NCBI GenBank assembly: GCA_964518905.1
Contig: CAZFJL010000025.1
Coordinates: 1-64,000, forward strand
Direction of reading: 5' to 3'
Length of the DNA stretch: 64,000 nucleotides
Source: RDYZ01 sp964518905
Lineage (GTDB): Bacteria; Cyanobacteriota; Cyanobacteriia; Cyanobacteriales; Geitlerinemataceae
Shown: positions 24,599 to 34,068 of the stretch, piece by piece
Layout: each line of letters opens with the position of its first letter
Numbering within the stretch: the first letter of the stretch is position 1
Program-made: the position numbers and the translations under genes
Notes under the pieces: model-generated
What the model was told of the DNA's origin: nothing
The model's input: only the letters and a program-made list of their open reading frames with translations
Databases searched by the model: none

Positions 24599-26560
24599 AT
24601 GAGCGACCTCGACCCCAAACACAATCCGACGAGCGATCGTAATCCGGTCGCAATGTCCGATCGTCCAACCCGATCGCTGCGAACGCTGCGAAAAGGTGAA
24701 CGCCGACGCCGCCAGCGCGATCAGCGACGCCGTCGGTCCCATCCTGATGGGCAGCATCGGATCACCACATCCCGAGCGGTTGTCCTGGGGCTGATCTTGG
24801 GACTGACGATCGTCGGATCGGGTCTTGGGGCGGCGGCGATGTTGTTCAAGCTGCCAGATGAGGCCAATTGTCGGACGCTCTTTTTGCCGACGACGACGGC
24901 AGCGCGTCGGCTGTACTGTGCGCGAACCTATGCCGATCGCAACACGGTCGATAGTTTGCTAGAGGCCATCGATTTAGTCGATGAATTGCCCGAAGACCAT
25001 GCGCTGCGTCCGGAGGTCGATCGACAGCTCGAAGTGTGGGCAGAGGCGATCCTGGATTTGGCCGAGACCGATTTTCAGGCCGGTGACCTCGATAAAGCCG
25101 TCGCCACCGCTGAACGGATTCCCCTATCAGCGCTGCCCACTGAGATTCGCAGTCGCCTCGCGATCGTGATTGCCGATCGGGTAGAAAGCTGGCAGGACAT
25201 TTGGGATGAAGCGACGAAAATTGCGACGGCGATCGATCGTGAACTCGAACGGCTGTATTGGGGGCCAGCGTTTCAGCAGGTGACGCGCCTTTTAGGAATT
25301 GGTAATCGCTATTGGGAAACGACGCGCTATCAGGAGTATGCCAAGGCGGTGCAGCTTGGGCGTCAGGATACCTCGAAGGTGGAACGCGCCCGAGGTGTTG
25401 CCGCGCGTGATGATGTTGATAGCGTGCTCGAAGCCATTAAGTTAATCCAAGAGATTGGTCTGGCGAGTCCTTTACGGATTCGGGCTCAGACGTTGTTACG
25501 ACAGTTTGGTCAGCAGTTGATTAATATCGCCGATCGCCAGCTCGAAGCCGACGATCTACCCGGCGCGATCGCCACGGCTCGCAAAGTTCCGAGCGTGACC
25601 GGCCTTAAACCCAAAGCCGACGACTTTATCATCCTGGCGCGGGCGCGATATACGGCACGACGACCCACGGCGACGAATCTCGAAGCGGCGATCGCTCAGG
25701 CTCGCGGCATTGAGTTCAACAGTCCGATCTATGGCGACGCACAGGGCTGGATCGCTCGTTGGCAAGAGGGACTGGGACAGGTGGCTGTTCTCGAACGGGC
25801 GCGGACGCTGGCTAGTTCTGGCCAGGAAAATGACCTCCGACTGGCGATCGCCACGGCGCGAGAAATTCCCACGAGCAACGCGCTATGGGAACGCGCCGAG
25901 AGTGAGATTGGTCGCTGGAGCGTCCAGCTTGATACGGAGCAAGATCGCCCAATTTTGGCGCGGGCGCGAGATCTCGCCAATCAGGGTGATCTCGAAGCGG
26001 CGATCGCCACCGCCAGCCAGATCCAGACCTCACGCCCGCTCTACGATGAAGCCCAGCGCCAGATTTTGCAGTGGCAGGGATCGATCGCCCGCCAAGGAGA
26101 TACACCCGCCTTGTCTCGGGCGCGGGGTCTGGCCGACTCGGGCAATATTGACGCGGCGATCGCTGCGGCGCAGGAGATTTCCTATAGCAGTCCGCTGTAC
26201 GACGAAGCACAGGCGGCGATCGGGGGGTGGATTGGGCAAACCCTCGATCGGGAAGAACTCGACGAAGCCTACGATCTAGCGTCTTACGGCACTGCCGAAG
26301 GCTTTGATTCGGCTATTCGCACAGCCTCCGGGATTTCTAGTGGTAGCTATCTCGCCGACGAGGGAGCCCGCGCAATCGAGCTGTGGAGCCGATCGCTGCT
26401 CAGTATCGCCACCGAACGCGCGAATAGCGATCTGTTAACGGCGATCGATATCGCTCGCCGGATTCCCGTCACCTCCAATATTTACGCCACCGCCCAACTG
26501 CAAATCACCAACTGGGAAGCGCAAATCCGCGTCAATGCCAACCGTGAGGCCAACCGTTAA
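24599..26560 (+). CDS. membrane-anchored helical repeat protein
   Basis: A 653-residue protein starting at ATG 24599; the frame is open to 24569. A basic cytoplasmic N-terminus (residues 1-60, many Arg) precedes one transmembrane segment VVLGLILGLTIVGSGLGAAA. The rest is made of about ten helical repeats of roughly 45 residues, consensus A-R-x-L-A-x-x-G-x-x-x-A-I-x-x-A-x-x-I-x-x-x-x-P-L-x-x-x-A-x-x-x-I-x-x-W. This is TPR-like solenoid architecture, facing the periplasm or lumen if the positive-inside rule holds. Such cyanobacterial proteins are sometimes mislabelled as chromosome segregation ATPases; there is no P-loop here. A scaffold role is likely but unproven. Confidence 0.75.
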   Translation: MSDLDPKHNPTSDRNPVAMSDRPTRSLRTLRKGERRRRQRDQRRRRSHPDGQHRITTSRAVVLGLILGLTIVGSGLGAAAMLFKLPDEANCRTLFLPTTTAARRLYCARTYADRNTVDSLLEAIDLVDELPEDHALRPEVDRQLEVWAEAILDLAETDFQAGDLDKAVATAERIPLSALPTEIRSRLAIVIADRVESWQDIWDEATKIATAIDRELERLYWGPAFQQVTRLLGIGNRYWETTRYQEYAKAVQLGRQDTSKVERARGVAARDDVDSVLEAIKLIQEIGLASPLRIRAQTLLRQFGQQLINIADRQLEADDLPGAIATARKVPSVTGLKPKADDFIILARARYTARRPTATNLEAAIAQARGIEFNSPIYGDAQGWIARWQEGLGQVAVLERARTLASSGQENDLRLAIATAREIPTSNALWERAESEIGRWSVQLDTEQDRPILARARDLANQGDLEAAIATASQIQTSRPLYDEAQRQILQWQGSIARQGDTPALSRARGLADSGNIDAAIAAAQEISYSSPLYDEAQAAIGGWIGQTLDREELDEAYDLASYGTAEGFDSAIRTASGISSGSYLADEGARAIELWSRSLLSIATERANSDLLTAIDIARRIPVTSNIYATAQLQITNWEAQIRVNANREANR

Positions 26561-26755
26561 GCCGCTCGCTCATGGCTAACTCATTGAGATCTCGCGATTC
26601 CTATCGATCAAGGTGTGGGTCACGCCGGTAATTTCGTTAAGATTTATCAAGCGATCGAGTTAGATCCTTGACTCCAAAGATCTGGAAGGCGCGATCAGTG
26701 CATGATCGATGCGCCGCCCATCCCTCGATCGCGATAACGTTTCCTGGCGATCTCC

Positions 26756-28153
26756 ATGACGGTTTCTGACATTCCCACTCCTGATGTACTGGCCGCGATC
26801 GGGGGCGATGATCCGGCGGCGTTTAACTGGCGCGAAGCCTGGTATCCGGTGTTTTATCTCGATGATCTCGATCGCACCAAACCGCAGCGCTTTACCTTGC
26901 TCGATCAGGATTTGGTGATTTGGTGGGATGGCGGGCAGTGGCGGGCGTTTGCCGATCGATGTCCGCACCGGCTCGCGCCGCTGTCCGAGGGTCGCATTGC
27001 CGAGGATGGGCTGCTCGAATGTCCCTATCACGGCTGGTCGTTTAACGGCGACGGTCACTGCGATCGCCTGCCGCAGATGCCGCCGGAGAGTAACGCCCTC
27101 GACTCGCCCCGTGCCTGTGTGACGGCCTTTGCGACGACGGTGCGTCAGGGGTTGCTGTTTGTTTATGCCGGATCGTTGGACAATGCCGATCGCGCCGACG
27201 TGCCGATCGTGCCGATCATCGAGGAAGACGCCGACGACTGGGTTTGCCTCAACACCTTTCGCGACCTGCCCTACGACGCCACCACGCTGCTCGAAAACGT
27301 CCTCGATGCCAGCCACATTCCCTTCACCCACCACAAAACCGTAGGTAACCGTAAAAATGTCTCGACGGTGGATCTGGAGTTAACCTCGTTCGATCGCCAA
27401 GGCTTTACGGGAACCTGGGCGGAAGGCCCCCGACGCGGAACCCTCGGACGGCAGGACACCACCTTCATCGCGCCCGGTCTGATGTGGCATGACCTGACCT
27501 CGAAGCAATTCGGGCGTACGTTAACCGTGGTTTACGCAACGCCGATCCGCAAAGGCGAGTGTCGTTTATTTGCGCGTTTTCCGTTTAAATTTGCCTCAAA
27601 ATTACCGCGTCTGGCGATCTCGATCGCGCCTCGCTGGTATTCCCACATCGGCCAAAACGGTGTCCTCGAAGACGATCAGATTTTTCTCCACTGGCAAGAG
27701 CGCTACCTCGAAACGCTGTCGCAGAATGTGGCCCCCGATCGCGCCTACGCCCAAGCCTGCTATCTGCCGACCAACGCCGATCGCTTTGTCCTTACCTATC
27801 ACAAATGGCTCGCCGAATTTGGCGACCCGTTCCCCGGTCAGCCCCTGCCCCCGGCTCACACCCGCGATCAACTCCTCGATCGCTACCATTCCCACACGCA
27901 GCACTGCGCGAGCTGTAGCGGCGCACTGAAGCGTTTTCAGGCGGGGCGTCGCGTGCTGGGCGCGATCGGGCTGGCATTATTGGCGGGAATTCCGGTGATC
28001 TCGGCGATTAATCCGTCGCTCGGGGTGGCGATCGGCTATGCGATCGCCACGGTGATTATCGGGGCGGTGTTCTGGGCGATCGGGCGGTTCGAGCGACGGT
28101 TTTACGAGGGGGTTTACCCGCCGCCGCGCAATCTGCCTGAGAAAAAATCCTAG
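26756..28153 (+). CDS. Rieske oxygenase of the pheophorbide a oxygenase/Tic55 group
   Basis: A 465-residue oxygenase. The Rieske [2Fe-2S] motifs are CPH at 69-71 and CPYH at 89-92. The mononuclear iron site is N181, D184, H187 and H192 in the stretch ENVLDASHIPFTH. A C-terminal CASC motif (384-387) is typical of the plant-type group that includes PaO, Tic55 and CAO, where it is thought to be a thioredoxin target. Two membrane segments follow at about 400-440. The plant relatives open the chlorophyll ring or hydroxylate its breakdown products. The cyanobacterial homologs are poorly characterised and several often occur together, so the substrate here is open. Confidence 0.9.
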   Translation: MTVSDIPTPDVLAAIGGDDPAAFNWREAWYPVFYLDDLDRTKPQRFTLLDQDLVIWWDGGQWRAFADRCPHRLAPLSEGRIAEDGLLECPYHGWSFNGDGHCDRLPQMPPESNALDSPRACVTAFATTVRQGLLFVYAGSLDNADRADVPIVPIIEEDADDWVCLNTFRDLPYDATTLLENVLDASHIPFTHHKTVGNRKNVSTVDLELTSFDRQGFTGTWAEGPRRGTLGRQDTTFIAPGLMWHDLTSKQFGRTLTVVYATPIRKGECRLFARFPFKFASKLPRLAISIAPRWYSHIGQNGVLEDDQIFLHWQERYLETLSQNVAPDRAYAQACYLPTNADRFVLTYHKWLAEFGDPFPGQPLPPAHTRDQLLDRYHSHTQHCASCSGALKRFQAGRRVLGAIGLALLAGIPVISAINPSLGVAIGYAIATVIIGAVFWAIGRFERRFYEGVYPPPRNLPEKKS

Positions 28154-28156
28154 ATG

Positions 28157-28273
28157 TATAGCAAAAGCCGATTAAATTAGGACACTCTCGTCTAAGTTGA
28201 AAACCGCACTTCGACTCCGCTCAGTGCTCTCAGCTTTTTTTGATACGTCCTAACCAAATCGTTTTTTGCTATA
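28157..28273. mobile_element. MITE with about 27-bp terminal inverted repeats
   Basis: The left end reads TATAGCAAAAGCCGATT then TTAGGAC (28157-28183). The right end, read on the minus strand, is TATAGCAAAAAACGATT then TTAGGAC (down to 28247). About 22 of 27 positions agree. The outermost TATA fits TA-target insertion as in IS630/Tc1-mariner relatives. The 117-bp element has no coding capacity and lies right after the stop of the Rieske gene. Confidence 0.8.
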
Positions 28274-28325
28274 GAAGATCGGTTTAAGGCGGTTGACCCA
28301 GCCGCTTTAAACCCTCTCAATCGAA

Positions 28326-29237
28326 TCACACGGCGATCTGATCGCGATCCCAATCTTCATTCAGATCACGCTTGAATATAAATCGCTCGATCGCCGCCAC
28401 AACCCCGTCATCCTCGACCGATGGCGCTACCCAATCCGCGCGAGCGCTCACGCCCGACGGCGCATCCCCCATCGCGACCCCAATCCCGGCATAGATCAGC
28501 ATTTCGAGATCGTTGTAATTGTCGCCGATCGCCATCACCTGATCCGCACGCAAACCGAGGCACTCTTCGGCCAGATATTTTACAGCGGTTCCTTTGTTCG
28601 ATTGGGGATGGGTCGCCTCAAAAAAGGAGGGCGTCGAGGTGGTGAGGTAGAGATCGTCGGGGTGGTAGCGATCGCGGACGTGGTGTAGCAGACGGGTGAC
28701 GCGATCGGTGTCGGCGCTGAGGGCGAGCAGTTTGGTGGGGACGTTCTCGGTGATGAAGGCCGCGAGGTCGGGGATCACTTCGGGCTGGATCTGCGATCGT
28801 GCAACGTATGCGTGAGTGTCGGGGCTGAGGTCGTTGACGATGAGGCGATCGTCGATGTAGCAATGCACCGACAGGGATGACCATTCGGGTTCGGCGAGCA
28901 GGGCGATTAGGTCGAGGGCGATCGGCTGGGGCAGCGGTGTATGACGCAGGCGAACATCGGTGTCCGGTTCGGCAATCCAAGCGCCCTGATAGCAAATCAG
29001 CGGTAAATCGGAGCCGATATCGCGATGGAAACGTTTCGCCGATCGGTACATGCGTCCCGTGGCGATCGCGACGCGAATTCCTCGGGCTTGTACCTCGCGC
29101 ACTGCACGTTTCACCGGCTCGCTGACCACGTTCGATCGCCCGGAAATCGTCCCATCAATATCGAGGACAAGGAGTTGAATCTCGGAACTATCCGGCGTTA
29201 CGGTGGCTGTTGTTGCAGGCGGACGATCGTGAGACAT
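28326..29237 (-). CDS. Cof-type HAD-IIB hydrolase
   Basis: A 303-residue phosphatase of the HAD superfamily. Motif I is VLDIDGTISG near residue 27, motif II is IATGR, and motif III/IV is MAIGDNYNDLEMLIYAG near residue 240, with the conserved Lys in NKGTAVKYL. The cap domain is of the C2B type. Members act on sugar phosphates, FMN or similar small molecules; the substrate cannot be read from sequence. It lies 55 bp downstream of the alpha/beta hydrolase gene on the same strand. Confidence 0.9.
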   Translation of the reverse strand: MSHDRPPATTATVTPDSSEIQLLVLDIDGTISGRSNVVSEPVKRAVREVQARGIRVAIATGRMYRSAKRFHRDIGSDLPLICYQGAWIAEPDTDVRLRHTPLPQPIALDLIALLAEPEWSSLSVHCYIDDRLIVNDLSPDTHAYVARSQIQPEVIPDLAAFITENVPTKLLALSADTDRVTRLLHHVRDRYHPDDLYLTTSTPSFFEATHPQSNKGTAVKYLAEECLGLRADQVMAIGDNYNDLEMLIYAGIGVAMGDAPSGVSARADWVAPSVEDDGVVAAIERFIFKRDLNEDWDRDQIAV

Positions 29238-29292
29238 GATGCAAAGCCCAAAGATTGAAGATTTTCGGTTTCACCCGAGAACATACCAAGAA

Positions 29293-30156
29293 TTAATCAA
29301 AATAGGCGGCATATTTGTCGCTCACGTCACGTAAATGATCGGCGACTTGTTCGGTTTGTTCGATCATGGCGAGATGACCACAGCGATCAAGCTCGATCGT
29401 ATTCGCGCCGCACTGCTGAAAATTGGGATGAAAACTGGCCAGGTGATGAACATATTTCGGCGGCATGATCGTGTCTTGCAAGCCTGCAATGAAATACGCC
29501 GGTTGGCTCAGTTCGGCCACTACTTGCGGCAATTTATGCACCTCTTCCTCCGTGGTCGAATCGAGTAGCGCACCTCGCGCAGCGGCTTCATCGGCGATCA
29601 GAAAATCCTTGACACGCTGACCGCCCCAGCGCCGATCGATCGCGCCCGCCACATTCGCCCGCGCAAACAGCCAGTCCAAGCCAAACACGTACCGTAACCA
29701 GCCCGGACGCCACTGCAACATTTTCGATCCCGCCGATCGAAAGCGATCGAACTCTTCGGCCAGGTAAATCCCGCCGCCCGCATTCACGCAGGTGACGCCA
29801 CACACCCGATCCGGACACTGACGCGCCGTCCACAGGGCAACCGTGCCGCCGAGGGAGTGACCGACGAGCCACGCCCGATCGATCCCGAGTTCGGCCAGCA
29901 GCGTTTGGAGTTCGAGGGCGTACTGTCGGGGCGAATAGTCCCGATCGGGGGTATCCGTCGAAATGGGTTGAGAGTCCCCAAAGCCCGACATGTCGTAGGT
30001 TAAGCACTGAAAATCCGGTGACAGTTGCTCAACGAGCGGCTGCCAGTAGTGTTGGCTCAGTAGCCAACCGTGCAGAAATACAAAAACAGGTTGATTCGGT
30101 CTCGCTGCGCTCAGTCTGTAGGCGTGGGGAGTTCCGAGGATATCGAGGCTTGCCAT
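29293..30156 (-). CDS. alpha/beta hydrolase
   Basis: A 287-residue hydrolase of the alpha/beta fold. The oxyanion segment HGWLLSQHYW is near residue 30, the nucleophile elbow is GHSLGG near residue 105, and the terminal His lies in DRCGHLAMIEQ near residue 262. There is no signal peptide, so it is cytosolic. Substrate is unknown. It is the first gene of a likely two-gene unit with the HAD hydrolase. Confidence 0.88.
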   Translation of the reverse strand: MASLDILGTPHAYRLSAARPNQPVFVFLHGWLLSQHYWQPLVEQLSPDFQCLTYDMSGFGDSQPISTDTPDRDYSPRQYALELQTLLAELGIDRAWLVGHSLGGTVALWTARQCPDRVCGVTCVNAGGGIYLAEEFDRFRSAGSKMLQWRPGWLRYVFGLDWLFARANVAGAIDRRWGGQRVKDFLIADEAAARGALLDSTTEEEVHKLPQVVAELSQPAYFIAGLQDTIMPPKYVHHLASFHPNFQQCGANTIELDRCGHLAMIEQTEQVADHLRDVSDKYAAYFD

Positions 30157-30299
30157 AGTTCTCGATTCTAGCGGTAAATCGTCATCCGCTGGTTAAGGTT
30201 AACGGAATCGTTAAGTTCCAGTGTTCGAGTTAGTCGAGTTGAGCATTTTCACAACAAAAACTCGCGCTAACAATCAAACTCAACAATCAAACTCAACAA

Positions 30300-30812
30300 T
30301 CAACGCCAATTACGATGGTTGAAATACTGGCAAACGAATCGTCCGACATCTTTCGGTTTAAAGGGTTCGATAAAGCCATCGCGATCGATCCGTTGATAAT
30401 AGCGACAGTCCAGCAGATCTTCGGGTTGTTTCTGACCGTCGATGGTTAAGTTGACGCGATATTCCCAATAGTTTTTGGCGCTGCGCTTGATGCGATCGAT
30501 ACACACTTGCCGATCGTTATACAGACGGCAGGTTAACGGAGCCGCATTCGCGATCGGCGCGATCGGTAGCTGCAATCCCACGGAGATCGTCACCCATAAC
30601 ACAACCCCAATTCCCAGCTTGAAACACTTGTTTGTGAATGCGGTGGCGATCCATCCCCGGCGTGCAGAACGTTCTGATCTCAAACCTTCTGATCTCATCC
30701 ACAATCGAGTCCCGGCACTGAGACCCGGCAGATGGGACAGATGGGTCGTTGTTAGATTAATGCTCGGGTTAAACCTATCTTTGGCTGCATGACGCGATCG
30801 CGCACTCGGCAT
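30300..30812 (-). CDS. hypothetical exported protein
   Basis: A frame of 170 residues. The internal start at 30698 (132 residues) better fits the signal sequence, which has a hydrophobic core LGIGVVLWVTISVGLQLPIA followed by ANAAP. The mature part of about 80 residues has four Cys (CRLYNDRQVC, LDCRYY, FVCQYF) that could form two disulfides, and many basic and aromatic residues. I do not recognise a family. The 3' end lies beside a 13-bp tandem repeat (ATCAAACTCAACA type, about 30270-30300). Confidence 0.55.
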   Translation of the reverse strand: MPSARSRHAAKDRFNPSINLTTTHLSHLPGLSAGTRLWMRSEGLRSERSARRGWIATAFTNKCFKLGIGVVLWVTISVGLQLPIAPIANAAPLTCRLYNDRQVCIDRIKRSAKNYWEYRVNLTIDGQKQPEDLLDCRYYQRIDRDGFIEPFKPKDVGRFVCQYFNHRNWR

Positions 30813-31113
30813 AGTTTTGTGATCGACTCTGTGATCTAGATGGGTTGAGGGTGCTGATAGTTGAGGGCTAATGGCTGAAGATTAGAGTGTCCTGATCCCC
30901 ACTTAACCGTAACCGATTGTCCCGAGAGAGGGCTTCAGACCCTGAAGTAGTGCAATAGACACTTTTCTCTCTCGCAAGATACCGTAGAACTACGACAGAC
31001 AAGCGTCTCGTCAGCGAAACTGTTAGCGTCAGCATCGATCGCTGACGTGACCGACCCACTGGCGCAACCTTAGACCTACCCATGCTTCCGATACGTTCGA
31101 GCAACCAACCGCT
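30813..31113. other. divergent spacer before the UDP-glucuronate decarboxylase gene
   Basis: 301 bp between divergent genes. An AGGGCTTCAGACCCTGAAG segment at about 30926-30944 can fold into a small hairpin. No operator is recognisable. Confidence 0.4.
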
Positions 31114-32049
31114 ATGAAAATTTTGGTCACGGGGGGAGCGGGTTTTCTCGGCTCTCACCTCATCGATCGCCTGATGGAACAAGGACATGATGTCCTCTGT
31201 CTCGATAACTTCTTTACCGGCACGAAGCGGAATATTGATCACTGGATCGGTCACCATAATTTTGAATTGATCCGCCACGACATCACCGAGCCAATTCGCC
31301 TAGAGTGCGATCGGATTTATCATCTCGCCTGTCCCGCTTCGCCGGTTCACTACCAATACAACCCCGTCAAAACCATCAAAACCAACGTCGTTGGCACGTT
31401 GAACATGTTGGGCTTGGCCAAACGCGTCAAAGCGCGATTTTTGCTCGCTTCGACCTCCGAGGTTTACGGCGATCCGGATGTGCATCCGCAGCCGGAAGAA
31501 TATCGCGGGAACGTCAACACGATCGGTATTCGCAGTTGCTATGACGAAGGCAAGCGCGTCGCCGAAACCCTTGCCTTTGACTACCACCGTCAAAACGGCG
31601 TCGATATTCGCGTTATGCGTATCTTCAACACCTACGGCCCCCGGATGCTCGAAAATGACGGGCGCGTCGTCAGCAACTTCATTGTGCAAGCACTGAAAGG
31701 CATCCCGCTCACGGTCTACGGCGACGGCAGCCAAACCCGCAGCTTTTGCTATGCCTCTGATCTAATCGAAGGCATGATGCGCCTGATGGAAAACGAAGAA
31801 CACCTCGGCCCAGTCAATATCGGCAATCCCGGCGAATACACAATTCTTCAATTGGCGGAAACCATCCAGCGCATGGTCAACCCGGATGCCGAAATCGTCT
31901 ATGAACCCCTGCCCCAAGACGATCCAACTCAGCGCCAGCCGGACATCACCCGTGCCAAAAACTGGCTGGGATGGGAGCCGACGATCGAGCTGAAAGAAGG
32001 ATTGGAAAAAACAATTGCTGATTTCCGCGATCGTTTAATCCCGACCTAA
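31114..32049 (+). CDS. uxs: UDP-glucuronate decarboxylase (UDP-xylose synthase)
   Basis: A 311-residue short-chain dehydrogenase of the extended type. The NAD-binding glycine loop is GGAGFLGS (residues 7-14). The catalytic triad is in ASTSEVYGDP and the SCYDEGKR (YxxxK) motif. HDITEPI, CPASPVHYQ and RIFNTYGPRM are typical of UXS enzymes, which convert UDP-glucuronate to UDP-xylose. The enzyme supplying UDP-glucuronate, UDP-glucose dehydrogenase, is encoded 198 bp downstream. The products probably feed cell-surface polysaccharide or glycolipid. Confidence 0.93.
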   Translation: MKILVTGGAGFLGSHLIDRLMEQGHDVLCLDNFFTGTKRNIDHWIGHHNFELIRHDITEPIRLECDRIYHLACPASPVHYQYNPVKTIKTNVVGTLNMLGLAKRVKARFLLASTSEVYGDPDVHPQPEEYRGNVNTIGIRSCYDEGKRVAETLAFDYHRQNGVDIRVMRIFNTYGPRMLENDGRVVSNFIVQALKGIPLTVYGDGSQTRSFCYASDLIEGMMRLMENEEHLGPVNIGNPGEYTILQLAETIQRMVNPDAEIVYEPLPQDDPTQRQPDITRAKNWLGWEPTIELKEGLEKTIADFRDRLIPT

Positions 32050-32247
32050 ACTCAGAACAGACTGATCGCCGCGCCGATGGTAATCGTCGCAACAGTTAAA
32101 ATCGGCTAAAGTCGGCGCATGTTTCCGGCTCAGTTTGACCCGTGTTCTCGGTTTTCGCTATTCCTGTACGCCTCAAGCAGTATTGTCTAGCGATTGATCG
32201 ATTAATGAAGTAATCAAGTCAACAAGTAATTAAGGATTGAGATACCT

Positions 32248-33624
32248 ATGCGTGTTTGTGTTATTGGTACTGGCTACGTTGGTCTCGTAACGGGTGCTTG
32301 TCTTGCCTTCACGGGTCATCATGTGATTTGTGTGGACAACAACGAAGAAAAGGTCAAGATGATGCAGGCGGGTCGATCGCCCATCTATGAACCGGGCTTG
32401 TCGGAAGTGATGACCAGCGCGATCGAGGCGGGAACACTGGAGTTCACCTCGGATCTCGCCTGGGGGGTCTCCCATGCCGAAATTATGTTCATCGCTGTGG
32501 GTACGCCGCCGCTACCGACGGGCGAGAGCGATACGCGCTACGTCGAAGCGGTGGCTCGCGGCATAGGCGAACACCTCACCGATGGCTATAAGGTCATCGT
32601 CAACAAGTCCACCGTGCCGATCGGCTCCGGTGACTGGGTGCGGATGATTGTCCTCGATGGGATTTCGGAGCGCAAGAAAACCCAGGGCGATTCGAGTGAT
32701 ATTGCCGCTGAATTTGATGTGGTTAGTAATCCCGAGTTTCTCCGGGAAGGATCGGCCATTTTTGATACGTTCAACCCCGATCGCATCGTCCTCGGTAGCA
32801 ACAATACCCGCGCTCTCGACCTGATGGAACAGCTCTATCAGCCGATCATCACGCGCGAGCATGGCGAAGACAAAACCCTGCCGCCGGTTCCCGTGGTCAA
32901 AACCGACCTCAACTCGGCAGAAATGATCAAATACGCGGCGAACTCGTTCCTGGCAACGAAGATCAGCTTCATTAATGAAGTCGCCAATATTTGCGATCGC
33001 GTCGGCGCCGACGTGACGCAAGTTGCCGAAGGCATCGGTCTCGACTCCCGGATTGGTAACAAATTCCTGCAAGCTGGGATCGGTTGGGGTGGCTCCTGCT
33101 TCCCGAAAGATGTGTCGGCGCTCGTGCATACCGCCGATGACTACGGCTACGATGCCCAGTTGCTCAAAGCAGCAGTCGAAGTCAACAGCCGTCAGCGTTT
33201 GCTCGCGCTCGAAAAACTCCAACAAGAGCTAAAAATTCTCAAGGGTAAAGTCATCGGTTTGCTCGGTCTCACCTTCAAACCCGATACGGATGACATGCGC
33301 GATGCACCCTCGCTGCTGCTGATCGAAAACCTGAATCGTCTCGGCGCGAAAGTGAAAGCCTTTGACCCGATCGTTTCTCAAACGGGGATGCGGTTTGGAC
33401 TGTCGGGTGTCGATGTGGAAACAGATCCTGAGCGCTTGGCGGATCACTGTGATGCGCTGGTCTTGGTGACGGACTGGAAGCAGTTCCTGGATCTTGACTA
33501 CGGCAAAATGGCGAAGCTGATGAACAATCCGCTAATGATCGATGGTCGTAATTTCCTCGATCCGAACGTCATTGCGACGGCGGGTATGCGTTACGTCGGT
33601 GTGGGTCGATCGGCAGGCAAGTAA
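32248..33624 (+). CDS. ugd: UDP-glucose 6-dehydrogenase
   Basis: A 458-residue NAD-dependent enzyme oxidising UDP-glucose to UDP-glucuronate. The N-terminus has GTGYVGLVTGACLA. The middle has the active-site Lys in KYAANSFLATKISFINE, and the catalytic Cys lies in GWGGSCFPKD near residue 278. GLTFKPDTDDMRDAPS marks the C-terminal domain. It follows uxs in the same direction, so the two steps to UDP-xylose are encoded side by side. AAGGA lies 11 bases before ATG 32248. Confidence 0.96.
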   Translation: MRVCVIGTGYVGLVTGACLAFTGHHVICVDNNEEKVKMMQAGRSPIYEPGLSEVMTSAIEAGTLEFTSDLAWGVSHAEIMFIAVGTPPLPTGESDTRYVEAVARGIGEHLTDGYKVIVNKSTVPIGSGDWVRMIVLDGISERKKTQGDSSDIAAEFDVVSNPEFLREGSAIFDTFNPDRIVLGSNNTRALDLMEQLYQPIITREHGEDKTLPPVPVVKTDLNSAEMIKYAANSFLATKISFINEVANICDRVGADVTQVAEGIGLDSRIGNKFLQAGIGWGGSCFPKDVSALVHTADDYGYDAQLLKAAVEVNSRQRLLALEKLQQELKILKGKVIGLLGLTFKPDTDDMRDAPSLLLIENLNRLGAKVKAFDPIVSQTGMRFGLSGVDVETDPERLADHCDALVLVTDWKQFLDLDYGKMAKLMNNPLMIDGRNFLDPNVIATAGMRYVGVGRSAGK

Positions 33625-33680
33625 AATCCGCAGGATCGTCAGGAGGCATCGTAAGTAAGCTCAGAAAATAAAGCAACTCC

Positions 33681-33725
33681 AGACCTTTGAGGTTTTAGAA
33701 ACCTCAAAGGTTTCGCTCCCTGCGA
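33681..33725 (-). repeat. dispersed palindromic repeat, family 1, copy B (reverse)
   Basis: AGACCTTTGAGGTTTTAGAA then ACCTCAAAGGTTTCGCTCCC. It is the reverse complement of the copy at 6248-6292, including the flank GGAGCGAAA, and lies just downstream of ugd. Confidence 0.8.
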
Positions 33726-33756
33726 TCCATTGCACTTGATCGCACCGCGACACCGC

Positions 33757-34011
33757 TTATTCCGTCGCTTGTTCCGTCGCCTGTGCTGCGGCATAGAAAC
33801 GCGGGACAACCCATAAGAAATACCACCACCACAGAGCGATCGCGCCGATCGCCGGAAGGGTCAGCCAGAGCGTATGAAATAGCAACCAGCTACCGCCCAT
33901 GACGCAGATACCCGTCAGCACGATCGACCACGGTTGACACCACCAGGGTTTATTCGCCCATAGATTTGATGAAGCGGGCGACGAAGCGGGCGAAGTGACG
34001 GGATCAGGCAT
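33757..34011 (-). CDS. small two-helix membrane protein, DUF6737-like
   Basis: 84 residues from ATG 34011 (the frame is open to 34065). The segment KPWWCQPWSIVLTG followed by two hydrophobic helices, ICVMGGSWLLFHTLWL and IGAIALWWWYFLWVVP, resembles a conserved cyanobacterial family whose function is unknown; the DUF number is from memory. It lies 57 bp downstream of the nucleoside-phosphorylase-like gene on the same strand and is probably co-transcribed. Confidence 0.65.
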   Translation of the reverse strand: MPDPVTSPASSPASSNLWANKPWWCQPWSIVLTGICVMGGSWLLFHTLWLTLPAIGAIALWWWYFLWVVPRFYAAAQATEQATE

Positions 34012-34068
34012 GACAGATTCGTTTAGCGGTAGAGGGGACACAATTAGCCGATCTTGAGCAGCCAATCT

